The notes under the pieces were generated by a model. That model had not been told where the DNA came from, did not search any database, and saw only the letters and a list, made by a program, of their open reading frames with translations. From Rhododendron vialii (Eukaryota > Streptophyta > Magnoliopsida > Ericales > Ericaceae): 64,000 bases of DNA. Position 1 is the stretch's first letter. Each line of letters starts with the position of its first letter. The translations under genes and the position numbers were made by a program. The DNA is taken from NCBI RefSeq assembly GCF_030253575.1, contig NC_080563.1:29923001-29987000 (forward strand), written 5' to 3'. This document shows, one piece after another, positions 23,395 to 35,500 of the stretch.

Positions 23395-24125
23395 GGGAAA
23401 ATTTCAAAATTAACACCTGAACTTTGTACCAAATGTCACAGAAACACCTGAACTTAAGTTTATTTTAATTAAACACCTGTATCAACAAAATTTCCAAATT
23501 TAGACACCTGAATTTAAGTTTATTTTAATTAAACACCTGTACTAACAAAATCTCCAAATTTAGACCCCCGTCGTTAAACTCCGTCCCAAAAATTGCTGAT
23601 ATGACATCTCTAATCCGTTTAAGTTGCCCCATTGCACATGTTTCAAATAGGGGACGATGCACCCAAAAGAAATCCATCATTAGAAGTATGCCGAGCAGAA
23701 AGAAGAACTGGGTTTGGGCAAAAAAACATAGTTTGGAGGGAAAATGACCTTAACCTAATTGGTTTCCCTCCATTTCTCTCTCTAGAAGTCTACCATTGTT
23801 CCACAATCTCTCTCACTTCAACCCTAGACCTGAAGTCTGCCTATGGGTTTCTCTTGGATGCATTGTCCCTTATTAGAAACATGTGCAATGAGGCAACTTA
23901 AACGGGTTGGAGATGCCATATCAGCAATTTTTGGGACGGAGTATAACGGCGGGGGTCTAAATTTGGGGATTTTGTTAGTACAGGTGTTTAATTGAAATAA
24001 ACTTAAGTTCAGGTGTCTAAATTTGGGGATCTTGTTAGTACATGTGTTTAATTGAAATAAACTTAAATTCAGGTGTCTCTGTGACATTTGGTGCAAGATT
24101 CAGGTGTCATTTTGAAAATTTTCCC
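23395..24125. mobile_element. Non-autonomous long-TIR element, Mutator-type, 731 bp
   Basis: Arms of about 245 bp are inverted complements. The left starts GGGAAAATTTCAAAATTAAC and the right ends GAAAATTTTCCC. Exact 9-bp target duplications ATATTTAAA lie at 23386-23394 and 24126-24134. Within each arm a ~65-bp block containing AAACACCTG and TTAAGTTTATT is itself repeated. The centre (about 23640-23890) is unrelated non-coding sequence. The 9-bp duplication and long arms indicate the Mutator superfamily. It shares its terminus with the element at 31072-32250. Confidence 0.9.
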
Positions 24126-24244
24126 ATATTTAAATATTCCAATTTTGTTTTCCATTTTCCTCACCCATTTCTCTTTCCGGAGCATTTATTTCCTTCCTAC
24201 TTTATTTTCCTTTTTCCTTAAAATAAGAACAAAATAAGTGAAAT

Positions 24245-24594
24245 TGTTATAAAACCAACGGAATAAATAAGATTGTAGAAACTAAATTAAGCACTAAACA
24301 CAAATATATAGAAAAGATAGTTTCTCCAGGAACTATTGAGAACAAAGTAGATCTTCAGGATCTATTATATTATGCTAAGTGTTTCTCTTTTCTGCTCTTT
24401 GCCTTTTCTTTCTCATTGATATGAACTCTCCATTTTTCTCCGATTACATCTACATTTATAGGAAAATGGGGAAAGGATGATTGATGAGAGAGAGACCCCA
24501 TAGAATTAACTATGTTCCCTAACTAATAACATGTACTACTATTCCACCCATTTCTTTTAATGTGATAAGCCAACTCCGCAAGATTTTTCTAACA
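24245..24594 (-). repeat. copia 3' LTR
   Basis: 350-bp LTR. On the minus strand it starts TGTTAGAAAAATCTTGCGGA and ends GGTTTTATAACA. It aligns with 30642-30989 with scattered substitutions and small indels, indicating divergence since insertion. Confidence 0.92.
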
Positions 24595-24807
24595 CTCCCC
24601 TTTGGATGATCACATGCTAAAAATATGCCCTGTTAAAAACTTGTCAAGGAAAACCCAATGGGAAAAACCTTCGAAGAAGGAAATATAGTGCAGTATTCTT
24701 GAGTCTCTTGCAATATGGTCAGTCTTCAGATTACCTCGTTAAAACCTTTGCTAAGGAAAACCCAGTGGGACAAAACCTTAGCCTAAGGAAAAAGAGTGCA
24801 ATCATTT

Positions 24808-27800
24808 TCAAGTTATTGACTCCCCCTCAATGCTGCAAGATAAATCTTTGAGTTGACACATTCCGATACTATTTACCAACTTCTTGAATGTTGTGGTTGG
24901 TAATGCCTTAATGAATAAGTCTGCTAGATTGTCATCAGACCGTATCTGCTGAATATCAATATCACCATTTTTCTGAAGGTCATGAGTGTAGAAGAATTTT
25001 GATGATATGTGCTTAGTTCTGTCTCCTTTGATATAATCTTCCTTGATCTGTGTGATACATGCAGCATTATCTTCATACAATAATGTCGGATGATCTTTGA
25101 TTGACGACAATCCACATTTTTCCCGAATGTGTTGAATCATAGACCTCAACCAAATACATTCGCGGCTTGTTTCATGAATTGCGATAATCTCAGAGTGATT
25201 AGAAGAAGTAGCAGTCAACGTTTGCTTTACAAAACACCATGAAATAACAGAACCACTGCAAGTGAACACATATCCTGTTTGTGATCGGGCTTTATATGGA
25301 TCTGATAAATAACCAGCATCTGCATATCTGATTAATTGTGATGTTGATCCATTTGAATAGAATAAGCCCAAGTCAGTCGTTCCTCGGAGATAACGTAATA
25401 TGTGTTTAACTCCTTTCTAATGCCTCTGAGTTGGAGCAAAACTGTATCGAGCTAACAAATTGACCGAAAATGCAATATCCGGTCTTGTACAATTTGCTAG
25501 GTACATAAGTGCACCGATTGCACTCATATATGGTACGTTAGGACCAAATATATCTTCTTCATCTTCTAGAGGTCGAAACGGATCTTTGTTCACATCGAGT
25601 GATCTAACAATCATTGGCTTACTCAAAGAGTGTGCCTTATCCATGTAAAATTGCTTCAGGACTTTTTCCGTGTATGTTGACTGATGTACTAGAATCCCAT
25701 TTGGCAAATGTTCGATCTGTAGGCCGTGACAACACTTTGTTTTGCCAAGATCTTTCATTTCAAACTCTTTCTTTATATATTCTGCGGTTTTTATAAGCTC
25801 TTCTAGAATTCTAACGAGATTTAAATCATCGACATAAACCGCAATAATTGCAAAATCAGAGTTTGATTTATTAGTAAAAATACATGGACAAATAGGATCA
25901 TTTTCATATCCTTCCTTTAACAAATAATCACTAAGCTGTTTATACCACATACGATCAGATTGTTTCAATCCATATAAAGATTTTTGTAGCTTAAGAGAAT
26001 AAACACTTCGAGGTTTTGATTTGTGTGCTTCAGGCATAGTATATCCTTCAGGGACCTTCATGTATATGTCAGCATCTAGTGATCCATATAAATATGCAGT
26101 CACTACGTCCATCAGGCGCATATCCAGACATTCCATGACTACTAAGCTGATCAAAAATCTAAATGTGATTGCATCCATTACGGGAGAGTATGTCTCCTCA
26201 TAATCAATTCCAGGTCTCTGCGAGAAACCATGTGCAACAAGTCGTGCTTTACAGTGCACAACTTCATTCTTCTCATTGCGTTTTCGCACAAACACCCACT
26301 TGTATCCTACAGGCTGTATTCCTTCAGGGGTTTGGACTACATGTCCAAATACTTCCCTTTTTGCAGAATTTAGTTCTGCTTGAATTGCTCCTTTCTAGAT
26401 TGGCCAATCATTTCTATGTCGACATTCCTCAACAGTTTGTGGTTCACTTTCTTCATTACCTTCAGTAATGTTCTCATTACTTCTAGTAATGTCAATAGAA
26501 ACTTTAAATGAAAATGCATTGTCGACAACAGTTTTATTTCTATCCAATATTTCACCTGTGTTCATATAATGTATTGAGATCTCATTACTTTCAGGTACCT
26601 ATTCCTCTTCAAGAAATAATTCCTCGGGAGTTTTCTCTTCAGGAGATTCATACTTACAGGAAAATATTGATAGATTCACTCTTTCATTTGCCTTTTTTGT
26701 GGGTTTAGCCTCTCCAGGAGTGCTTGAATTTGTTAGCTTGGTCTCTTCGAGATTACCAGCTACTTCAGCCTCTTTGCCTTGGATTTTCCTCTTCCGGGGG
26801 AATTTATCTCTTACACCGACAGGTCTCCCACGCTTCTGGCGTGCCTTAGACTCATCACCTGCTATGCCAATGGTTTATTCTGCAGGAACTTCAATGCGTG
26901 CTGGAAAGTTAGTAGCTGGTATATGAGACTTAGTCACCTTTTTTGTGTTGGTGAATGCATCCTGTAGTTGATTTGCAATACCTTGCAAATGTATAATTCT
27001 TTGAACTTCTATGTCACATTGATTAGTACGCGGATCAAGATGAGATAATGTCGAAGCATTTCAAGTAATTTCACCTCGAGCTTCTGGCTTGGATTTATCT
27101 CCCTCTAATGGTGGGAACACTGATTCATCAAAATGGCAATCCTCAAACGTGCCTTAAAAAGATCACATGTTAAGGGTTTAATGTATCTAATGATAGATGG
27201 AGAGTCAAAACCTATATAGATACCAAATCTACGTTGAAGACCCATTTTAGTGCGTTGGGGAGGTGCAATAGGTACATACACAGCACAACCAAAAACTCTT
27301 AAGTGAGAGATATTCGGTTGTTGACCAAAAACAAGTTGTGCATGCGAGTATTTGTGATATCCAGTAGGCCTAACACGAATTAGAGAAGCAGCATGTAAAA
27401 TAGCATGACCCCAAGCAAATACTGGTAATTTTGTTTTCTTAAGCAATGGACGAGCAATCAGTTGAAGTCTTTTAATAAAAGATTCAGCTAAACCATTCTG
27501 GGTATGTGTGTGTACAACAGGATGTTCAACATCAATACCTATTGACATACAATAATCATTAAATGCCTGAGATGTGAATTCTCCAGCATTGTCCAGACGA
27601 ATTGTCTTGATTGGGTGATCCGAAAATTGTGCTCATAATCTGATTATCTGAGCAAGAAATTTAGCAAATGCAACATTTTGTGTAGATAATAAACAAGTAT
27701 GTGACCATCTGGTTGAGGCATCAACTAAAATCATGAAATAGCGAAATGGTCCACAAGATGGGTGTATTGGTCCATAAATATCCCCTTGAACTTTTTGTAA

Positions 27801-28513
27801 AAAGGATGGAGACTCAATAACGACTTTAGAGAAAGATGGTCAGTTATCAGTTTCCCTTGTGAACAAGCATTATAGGGGTAATTGCTGGGCAAAAGAATCT
27901 TCTGGTTCTTTAACGGATGCCTATGTGAATTTTCGACAATACGACGCATCATTATTGAACCTGGATGCCCAAGGCAATCATGTCATAGCATGAAAAGTTT
28001 TGGATTAGAGCACCTCTGGTGCATAATCGAATATGATTCAATTGTTTTAATCGTCGTGTAATGTAGCCCAGAGGAGAATGCAGAAAGTTTTTCTAATATT
28101 ATCTTCTGGCCAGGTACATTGGAAGTGATATATAAATACTCTTTTTGACCTTTGCTAATGGTTTCAATATGGTAACCATTACGATGTATATCTTTGAAAC
28201 TTAGAAGATTTCTTCTGGATCTGGTAGAATACAGAGCATTGTCAATACGTAAATTTGTTCCATTTGTTAACACAATATTTGCTCTTCCAAAGCCTTCAAT
28301 TAGGTTTGCGGAACCTGATATTGTATTGACATTTGCTTGTACCTTTGTCAATTGTTTAAAATATTTGTTATCCCGAAGAATAGTATGTGTTGTACCACTG
28401 TCTACCAAACAAATATCTTCACCAGTTATCTTTGTTTTTGATAACGCATTGTTAGTATCCATGCCCCTATTATATGCAAGAAAAGATTTCATAAATAGAT
28501 AACTGAAACACAC
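24808..28513 (-). pseudogene. copia pol remnant: protease, integrase, reverse transcriptase, RNase H
   Basis: Pieces in order on minus. Protease at 28513-27983 has the intact D-S-G active site (CLVDSGTTHT). Integrase pieces at about 27952-27105 keep an HTQNGLAESFIKR motif. Reverse transcriptase at 26295-25417 shows LVAHGFSQRPGIDYEETYSP, SLYGLKQ and the catalytic YVDD. RNase H at 25371-24808 has YADAGYLSDPYKARSQTGY. Frame differs between gag and protease and again before and after the integrase pieces. A single in-frame TAG at 25417-25419 separates reverse transcriptase from RNase H. No complete polyprotein can be made. Confidence 0.9.
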
Positions 28514-28626
28514 CTTGACATTTTATTACAAAGACAAACATGACATATTTCTTACAACATGATTAAAAACATAAACACACCTTCAAATTTATTACATTCA
28601 ATATAAGTAGGAAATGATAATTTAGT

Positions 28627-29721
28627 CTAACTGCTGGGACCATTCAGGGTAGTCGTTTTCGTCATAGAGATCATTTTTCGTTCCACTTGGTTTACCAATA
28701 TACTCAGAGATATCAAAAACGTTATATCAAAAGGTTCAAAAGGGTCAGGTTGATTATTATTCATTTGATCGGTGAAATTTGTTTCAATCTCCTTTTCCTT
28801 TCCTTTGATAGATGCCTGATAAAGGTTTGCCAAATGCCTCGGTGTACGACAGGTACGTGACCAATGTCCTTTCGCTCCACATCTGTAGCAGAAGTCCTCA
28901 GAATTCTTGGAAGGCTTATTTTCCAAATTCTTCCCTTTTCCTGCAGACACTTCTGGTCTAGTCCACTTATTCCACTTCTGGGGAATATCTCGTTTCTTGC
29001 CTGATTTCTGAACATATCCTTCATGGACTTGGTGGTTATGGCTACCACGCCCATGCCCACGTCCACGACCACGACCACGGCCATGATCACGACCTCGTCC
29101 CTGATTAGGAAAAGAGACTCTATTTGCTTCTGGGAATGGTATAGAGCCAGCTGGACGAGACTCGTGATTCCTCATTAACAACTCGTTATTCTGTTCAGCA
29201 ACCAGGGGACATGAAATTAAATCTGAGTATTTCTCAAACCCACGCTCTCTGTATTGCTGCTGCAGGAGCAAATTGTTGGCATGAAAAGTGGTAAAAGTTT
29301 TTTCCAACATATCTTTTTCAATGATAGTTTCACAACATAATTTTAAGATCGAAACTATCTTGAACAGAGCGGAGTTATACTCGCTAACAGATTTATAATC
29401 TTGCACCCTTAAATTTAACCAGTGATAACGAGGTTTGGGCAGTATCATTGCTTTTTGGTGCCCGTACCTTTCTTTCAGATTATTCCATAAGGTTAATGAG
29501 TCCTTAACCGTAAGGTACTCAGACTTCAGGTCTTCATGGAGGTGGTGGCAAATAAATATCATTGCTTTGGCGCGATCCTTCAAGGACGCGTCATTACCAG
29601 TTTTTATCGTTTCTCCTATTTCCATGGCATCGAGGTGAATCTCAATGTCAAGAATCCATGATAAATAATTTCTTCCTGAAATATCAAGGGCTGCAAATTC
29701 CAATGTTGTGTAGTTCGACAT
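28627..29721 (-). CDS. copia gag-like ORF
   Basis: 364-residue open frame starting MSNYTTLEFAALDISGRNYL. It contains the capsid-like UBN2-type region common to plant copia elements, a Gly/Arg-rich RGRGRGRG tract near residue 215, and one CCHC knuckle (CYRCGAKGHWSRTC) near residue 280. It is the only long uninterrupted frame left in the element; the downstream protease is in a different frame. It could still make a Gag protein if transcribed. Confidence 0.88.
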   Translation of the reverse strand: MSNYTTLEFAALDISGRNYLSWILDIEIHLDAMEIGETIKTGNDASLKDRAKAMIFICHHLHEDLKSEYLTVKDSLTLWNNLKERYGHQKAMILPKPRYHWLNLRVQDYKSVSEYNSALFKIVSILKLCCETIIEKDMLEKTFTTFHANNLLLQQQYRERGFEKYSDLISCPLVAEQNNELLMRNHESRPAGSIPFPEANRVSFPNQGRGRDHGRGRGRGRGHGRGSHNHQVHEGYVQKSGKKRDIPQKWNKWTRPEVSAGKGKNLENKPSKNSEDFCYRCGAKGHWSRTCRTPRHLANLYQASIKGKEKEIETNFTDQMNNNQPDPFEPFDITFLISLSILVNQVERKMISMTKTTTLNGPSS

Positions 29722-30243
29722 TGTCTATAAAAATAAGAGATTTCAATTTAGATAAACATTTAAATAATGGATAGTTGAATGAACGACTCATATTTAATGA
29801 ACTGCAACAATAAGTCTAAGGAAACATTATACAAATATGTGGGACAAACCATATTTATCTAAAACCTTGAGGAAACAAGGGTTATAAAATCAATTCAATT
29901 CCAACTTTTACTTTCTGTCTTTTTTCAAGATACTGACTTGCAATATACATATGCATTTATTCTATCTCTCTTTATATACATACATATTTTGTAAGAGCCA
30001 TGCATGTTCAGACAACAAGAATCCGAAGGAAATTTACTATTTGAATTTTGACTCAAGTTATCAAAATTTATACCAAAGACTGTTTGTGCTTCTTGTTATC
30101 AATAAAATAAATGCTTAGTCCTTTCCCATGAGAAATTGATAATAGTGAACAAACAGTAATGTAGATGACAAATTTAAACATTCATTTAGAAAAATAACAG
30201 AGGGGATGAAATAAATAAATAAGTTTGCTGGTATATGGTTAAC

Positions 30244-30377
30244 CACTGAGGTTAGCTTAGTGGCCAAACTCGTGGTTTTTCTTAAGGAGGTCACGGGTTC
30301 GAATCGGTGTAGTGGATTCAATATTGAAGACCCACCCACTTTGTTGCAAAAAATAATTCGGGTATTCTCAATTTTTT
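30244..30377 (+). mobile_element. Possible tRNA-derived SINE nested in copia leader
   Basis: An A-box-like TAGCTTAGTGGC (30253-30264) and a perfect B-box GGGTTCGAATC (30295-30305) sit about 30 bp apart, the spacing of an internal RNA polymerase III promoter. Sequence continues with a non-tRNA body to a T-rich run near 30380. It lies between the copia 5' LTR and gag. I did not find a clear target duplication, so the borders are approximate. Confidence 0.5.
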
Positions 30378-30641
30378 TTTCATATTGTGCAAAATACTTC
30401 AGGTATTTTACTTTTTTTTTCATATATATAAGTATTTACTAGTAGAATACTTCAGGTATTATAGAATTCTTCAGGATTCATAATTGATAAGTACTTTATG
30501 TACCCTTTTTTTTAGCATATATACTACGTACGTATATTATGCAGGAAAAAGACATAGTAAGCAGAACATATGAACAAGTGAATTATAGGAAATGTAAACC
30601 ATTTACCTTTCGCAGTAGGGTAGAGACTCGTGCTGATAACG

Positions 30642-30989
30642 TGTTCTAAAACCAGCGGAATATATAAGATTGCAGAAACTAAATTAAGCACTAAACACAA
30701 ATATATAGAAAAGATAGTTTCTCCAGGAACTATCGAGAACAAAGTAGATCTTCAGGATCTATTATATTATACTAAGTGTTTCTCTCTTCTGCTCTTTGCC
30801 TTTTCTTTCTCATTGACATTCATACTCTGCATTTTTCTCCGATTACATCTACATTTATAGGAAAATGGGGAGAGGATGATTGATGAGAGAGAGACCCTAT
30901 AGAATTAACTATGTTCCCTAACAACATGTACTACTATTCCACCCATTTGCTTTAATGTGATCAGCCAACTTCGCAAGATTTTTCTAACA
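30642..30989 (-). repeat. copia 5' LTR
   Basis: 348-bp LTR, partner of 24245-24594. On minus it ends ...GGTTTTAGAACA, immediately followed by CGTTATCAGCACGAG, the primer-binding site. The target duplication GAAAT follows at 30990. Confidence 0.92.
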
Positions 30990-31071
30990 GAAATAACCAT
31001 TAAAGAATTTTTTTTATTTTCCTTCCTTGTCTCACATTATTCCTAGTTTACAAACAGAGCCTAAAAATATT

Positions 31072-31391
31072 GGGAAAATTTCAAAAAAGCCCCTGAACTT
31101 TCTGACAACTTGCAAAAAACACCTGGACTTTCACTATTAACAAAAAAACATCTAAACTTAGCATTCCGTTAGCAATTAAACCCCTGCCGTCCAATTCCGT
31201 CAATTTTTAACGGATGGAGCTAACGAAAGATGTTAACTTTTTATTTTTTTACTTTTTACATTCAAAAATTACTTTTAACTCTTTCTTTTTTTATTGGTAA
31301 ATAAATATGCAATTAAGTTCTTTTTTTTTCTTATTATTTATCGAAAATTACTTTAACCCTATTTTTTATTTTCAAATTTTACCCTTCCCCC

Positions 31392-31422
<31 letters not shown>

Positions 31423-32250
31423 CCTTTTTTTCTTATTAGAATCGATTCCACACCACCAATTAACCCCACAACCAACCGCCAAAGCCTTAGCCACAATTTC
31501 AGAAATTCAAAAGTTCTTTTAACCTCCTCTTTGTAACCTTTTCTTTTTTTTACTACTTTTACTTCCAAAAATTACTTTTAACTCATTCTTTTTTTTAGTC
31601 ATAAATAAATTGTAAAAATGGGTTAAAGTTATTATTAAAAATAGTAAAGATTAGAGTTAAAGTAATTTTTGATAAATAGTAAGAACAAAAACTTTATTTC
31701 ATATTTATTTACTACTAAAAATAAAGAGTTAAAAGTAATTTTGGAAGTAAAAAATATAAAAAACAAGAATGCTAAAAAAAAGAGTAATTTCGAATTTCTA
31801 AAATTAGAGCTAGAGCTTTGGCAGTTGATTGGTGGAGTGGGGTTAAAGTTTTAAAAAAAAAAGAGGGAGAGAGAGAGAGAGAGAGAAAGGGAAAGGTAAA
31901 ATTTGAGAGTAACAAAAAAGATGGTGGTTAAAGTTATTTTTGTAAATAGTAAAAAATATAGTTAAAGTAATTTTTGATAAATAGTAAGAAAAAAAAAAAC
32001 TTTATTGCATATTTATTTACCAATAAAAAAAAGAAAGAGTTAAAAGTAATTTTTGAATGTAAAAAGTAAAAAAAAAAAAAAAAGTTAACGCCTTCCGTTA
32101 GCTCCATCCGTTAAAAATTGACGGAATTGGACGGCAGGGGTTTAATTGCTAACGGAATGCTAAGTTTAGGTGTTTTTTTGTTAATAATGAAAGTTTAAGT
32201 GTTTTTTTGCAAGTTGTCAGAAAGTTCAGGGGCTTTTTTGAAATTTTCCC
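31072..32250. mobile_element. Non-autonomous long-TIR element, Mutator-type, 1.18 kb
   Basis: The left arm starts GGGAAAATTTCAAAAAAGCC and the right arm ends inverted with GAAATTTTCCC. Arms are about 165 bp or more, and include a perfectly pairing AACGGATGGAGCTAACG region. Exact 9-bp target duplications AAAAATATT lie at 31063-31071 and 32251-32259. The middle is AT-rich with further inverted segments, a poly-C run and CT/GA tracts (31387-31425, 31860-31890). No coding capacity. Its right end lies 269 bp before the kinase start codon, so it probably forms part of that gene's promoter region. Confidence 0.9.
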
Positions 32251-32259
32251 AAAAATATT

Positions 32260-32397
32260 TGAGGAATGATAGGAGAGCCCAACGAAATTGCCATGGCCCC
32301 CAACACTTCTCGAGTGTCCCTTAAGCCGCCAGGTAAACGGGAACGTGTCTGCCCTCCAGCGATCCCGCTTTCTTCATGCCCCAGCAAAACTCATTGC

Positions 32398-32431
<34 letters not shown>

Positions 32432-32518
32432 AGCATTCCATCGCACACTTGCTCCGCGTCGACGCCAGGTGAGTCAGAACCAAATGCAGCCTCGCAAGCC
32501 GCATTCGACGTGTTGTTC
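32260..32518 (+). promoter_or_regulatory. Probable 5' leader of the ABC1K gene
   Basis: Higher GC than its surroundings, with a (CT)n tract at about 32399-32430. It contains an out-of-frame upstream ORF beginning ATG at 32266 or 32293 and ending at TGA 32470-32472, before the main start. The uORF could lower translation of the main frame, or be removed by use of the GTGAGT site at 32469. The transcription start cannot be placed. Confidence 0.4.
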
Positions 32519-35500
32519 ATGAAGCTTGAAGCCCTTCTCCTCTCCAAATCTCTCCCCATGAGGAATGTCCTCTCCGGTGTCAAACGGCTCGGTTCTGCGG
32601 TTCTTGCTAGAGGTACTCTTCTTCGTAAAATGTTTTGGATTTGGAAGGTATCATATATATTGATAAAACTCCAAAATTCTATTCGCGTTTGTCTTCTATG
32701 AATGAATTCGTTTGGATTGCTAGGTTAATGCCTGTCTTTACATGTTTTGTTCTGTAATTTAATGATTAGCTGTGTCAGTGCTGTCTTGTCATGTTCTGTC
32801 TGCTCTGTTCTATGTAGATCCTAACTTCCTTTAGGGCTTTTCTTGCAGCTTCACAAGTTGACAGTGCAGTTGAGACTACTCTGCGGAGATGTTTAGCAGT
32901 GAGGGGCCCAATTAGTTCAGAAATCGGAAGATGGAAAAATGATAGATTTATTCCATTATACTTGTTGCACAGATCGTAAGTGAATGGTTATGGAGATTGC
33001 TGCTTTCTGCGGTTATACTTTGGAAACGTAACAAGCACCATCTGCATTCGTACTTTGAATATGGATTTCTTCTGGCAAATTTGTTAAAAAGAGCAATTCC
33101 TTTGAATTCAGTGAACTCCTTGTACATATCCTTTCATGGTTTTTGCTTTAACTTAATTCCTGCTTTTGGTTAAGGTTTTCTACGGGCTTCACAAGCGTAC
33201 ATGGTGAACGGCCATCTGCGGAGTATGCTAAGTTGAGAAAGGAATCTCTAGAAAGTGAATTTGGTCATGCACTTGGAACTTACAGCTCCAAAAATGTTTC
33301 CATGTTCTTACGATTTGGTCCATTCTTGGCTTTTTATAGAGGTGCAATTATTTCGTTCCATGTGTTGAAGCTAGCCGTTTGGCAATTTTTTGTTCATGAC
33401 ATGAAAAAGCGGTCAGTTAAGGTAATCTATACACAATTTTCTTTGTTGCTTTTTTCTTACTTCTTTCCTCTTTCATCTCTGTCTCCGTCTCTCTTTTGCG
33501 TTGTTTTGCTCCGTTGGTCCTTTCGTACTCCATACTTATATATCTTGATTCTTAGTTTTTAGAAGAATCAGTTAACCAGTTCGTAGACCGCCATAATTAT
33601 CCAGGGAACTTCAGAATGCATTCATGGAACATTTCTTGGAGCACAAGTACAAATTTACCAAATTTGTATAACATGCATAAACTTGGAAAACAAAGATGTT
33701 CAACTTGTTTGTGTCATTGGCTCAACATCTTATTATCTGACAGGGAAAACTCACGTTTGTTAACATTTCAGCTTCAGCAAGGTTGTGGCTCAATTATTTC
33801 TCTTTGATTATGATGATACGTGTCTCTAGAATGTAGGTATTGTTCCTCCTCTTCACGGCCTTAATCCTCGTTCATATAACATGCTCAAAAGGGATGTAGT
33901 CTTAGACTCTTATGTTGCATTTGGTTGGATGGAATGGAATGTAAATTGGTATGGAACTAAGAATAGAATGGAATTGGAGGAATTGAGTATGGAATAATCA
34001 TTCACATTCCCATGTTTGGTTGTGGCTAGGAATCAATAGCAAGAATGGAATCCACATTCCAATTTCTGTGTTTGGTATGCTAGAATCACATCTCAATGGA
34101 ATGGAATTTGGAGTGGCAATAGTAATATTGGGAGTGGAAATAGTAAAATTTGGAGTGGTAATAAGTAAAAATCTGAGTGATGTGACATTAACAATCTAAA
34201 TAGGGATGGTGGAATGGAATTGTAATTCTTTACTTATCAAATGGAATAGCTATTTCTTTATTCAAATGAATAGTAATTCCATGTGGAATGGCTATTCCTT
34301 CAATTTTTAGTGAACCAAACATCGGAATAGACATTCTACAAGAATAACCATTCCATTCTGCTTCCCATTCTATCAAACCAAACATAACCTTAGTCATTAG
34401 AAGGTTGATATTGTGAAAAGTGAAAACCATACCTTCGGAGGGAAAAGCTGTTGGTGCGCCATTGGGGTGGGGATGGTGTGTGATTGCCTATCCCCATATT
34501 GACCCTAACCTACCCAGGATTTAGACAAACCTTGCTCCTATTAGAATAGACAACCCCTGTTGTATTCCCGCGGGGGCCCGCGGGGGCCAATTGATAAGGT
34601 TGTCTCTCATGCGCGCCATTGGGGTGGGGATGGTGTGTGATTGCCTATCCCCATATTGACCCTAACCTACCCAGGATTTAGACAAACCTTGCTCCTATTA
34701 GAATAGACAACCACTGTCGTATTCCCGCGGGGGCCAATTGATAAGGTTGTCTCTCATGTGCTTTGATGGTCAGGGTGACATTGGTTGGAAACTCATCATT
34801 ATTATGAGTTATGACCACTGGCCTCTTACCGCTATTCTGTAGGGGCTGGGCTAGGATACGACTCAAGCCGAGTTTGAGAGAGTGCCTCTGGATTTCCTGT
34901 GTTCCCTGATGTGGCTCCTTAGCAGGTAAGGGCTACTATGGTCACTTCCAGGTAGGGTTTTCTGTTGCTTGTCACCCCCTCCTTCCCTTTTGTGTAGAGA
35001 AAAGAGTAGCATGTTTTTGGGTTCCTAGCTAGCGTACCCTACTGTGAACCCCATTTTTTTTAATGTAATGTGCTGCCTTGTCTATGTTTGAGCAGCAACC
35101 CTCACAATTCCTTTCTTGCATCAGGGGATGTGTGTACATTCATTTTGAATGGCCAATTTTCTAAGCATGGAAAATTGGGCTCCTCGCATATTTAAATGCC
35201 ATTGAAATTGAATGTGACTTGAATATTGGAGACCCATTATGCAGGAGCTTCAAGGTGAAACCTAGTGAAAACCCTCCTTGTGCAGGTGAATTGGAATCTG
35301 GCGAGAGATTTTGGTAGTAGATATCGGAATATAGACGAATAACTAAGAAATACTATTTTCATCTGCTTGCATTTGTACACTTGAATTTATTGATCTGAAA
35401 TTGTTATTAGGTCAATTTATCCTTATCCATGTATTTATTGCATACTTGGTTGAAAATACAATTTGATTGTGCATGGATATTTTATTTGTGATTGAGCGAT

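Larger units (their letters stand above)
24245..30989 (-). mobile_element. Ty1/copia LTR retrotransposon, full length, decayed
   Basis: A 6.7-kb element on the minus strand with LTRs at 24245-24594 and 30642-30989. It is flanked by perfect 5-bp target duplications GAAAT (24240-24244, 30990-30994). A primer-binding site (GTTATCAGCACGAG on minus, about 30627-30640) follows the 5' LTR. A polypurine tract (CAAAGGGGAG on minus, about 24595-24604) precedes the 3' LTR. Domain order is gag, protease, integrase, reverse transcriptase, RNase H, which is the Ty1/copia order. Several frame changes and stops make it non-functional. A tRNA-like SINE may be nested in its leader. Confidence 0.94.
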
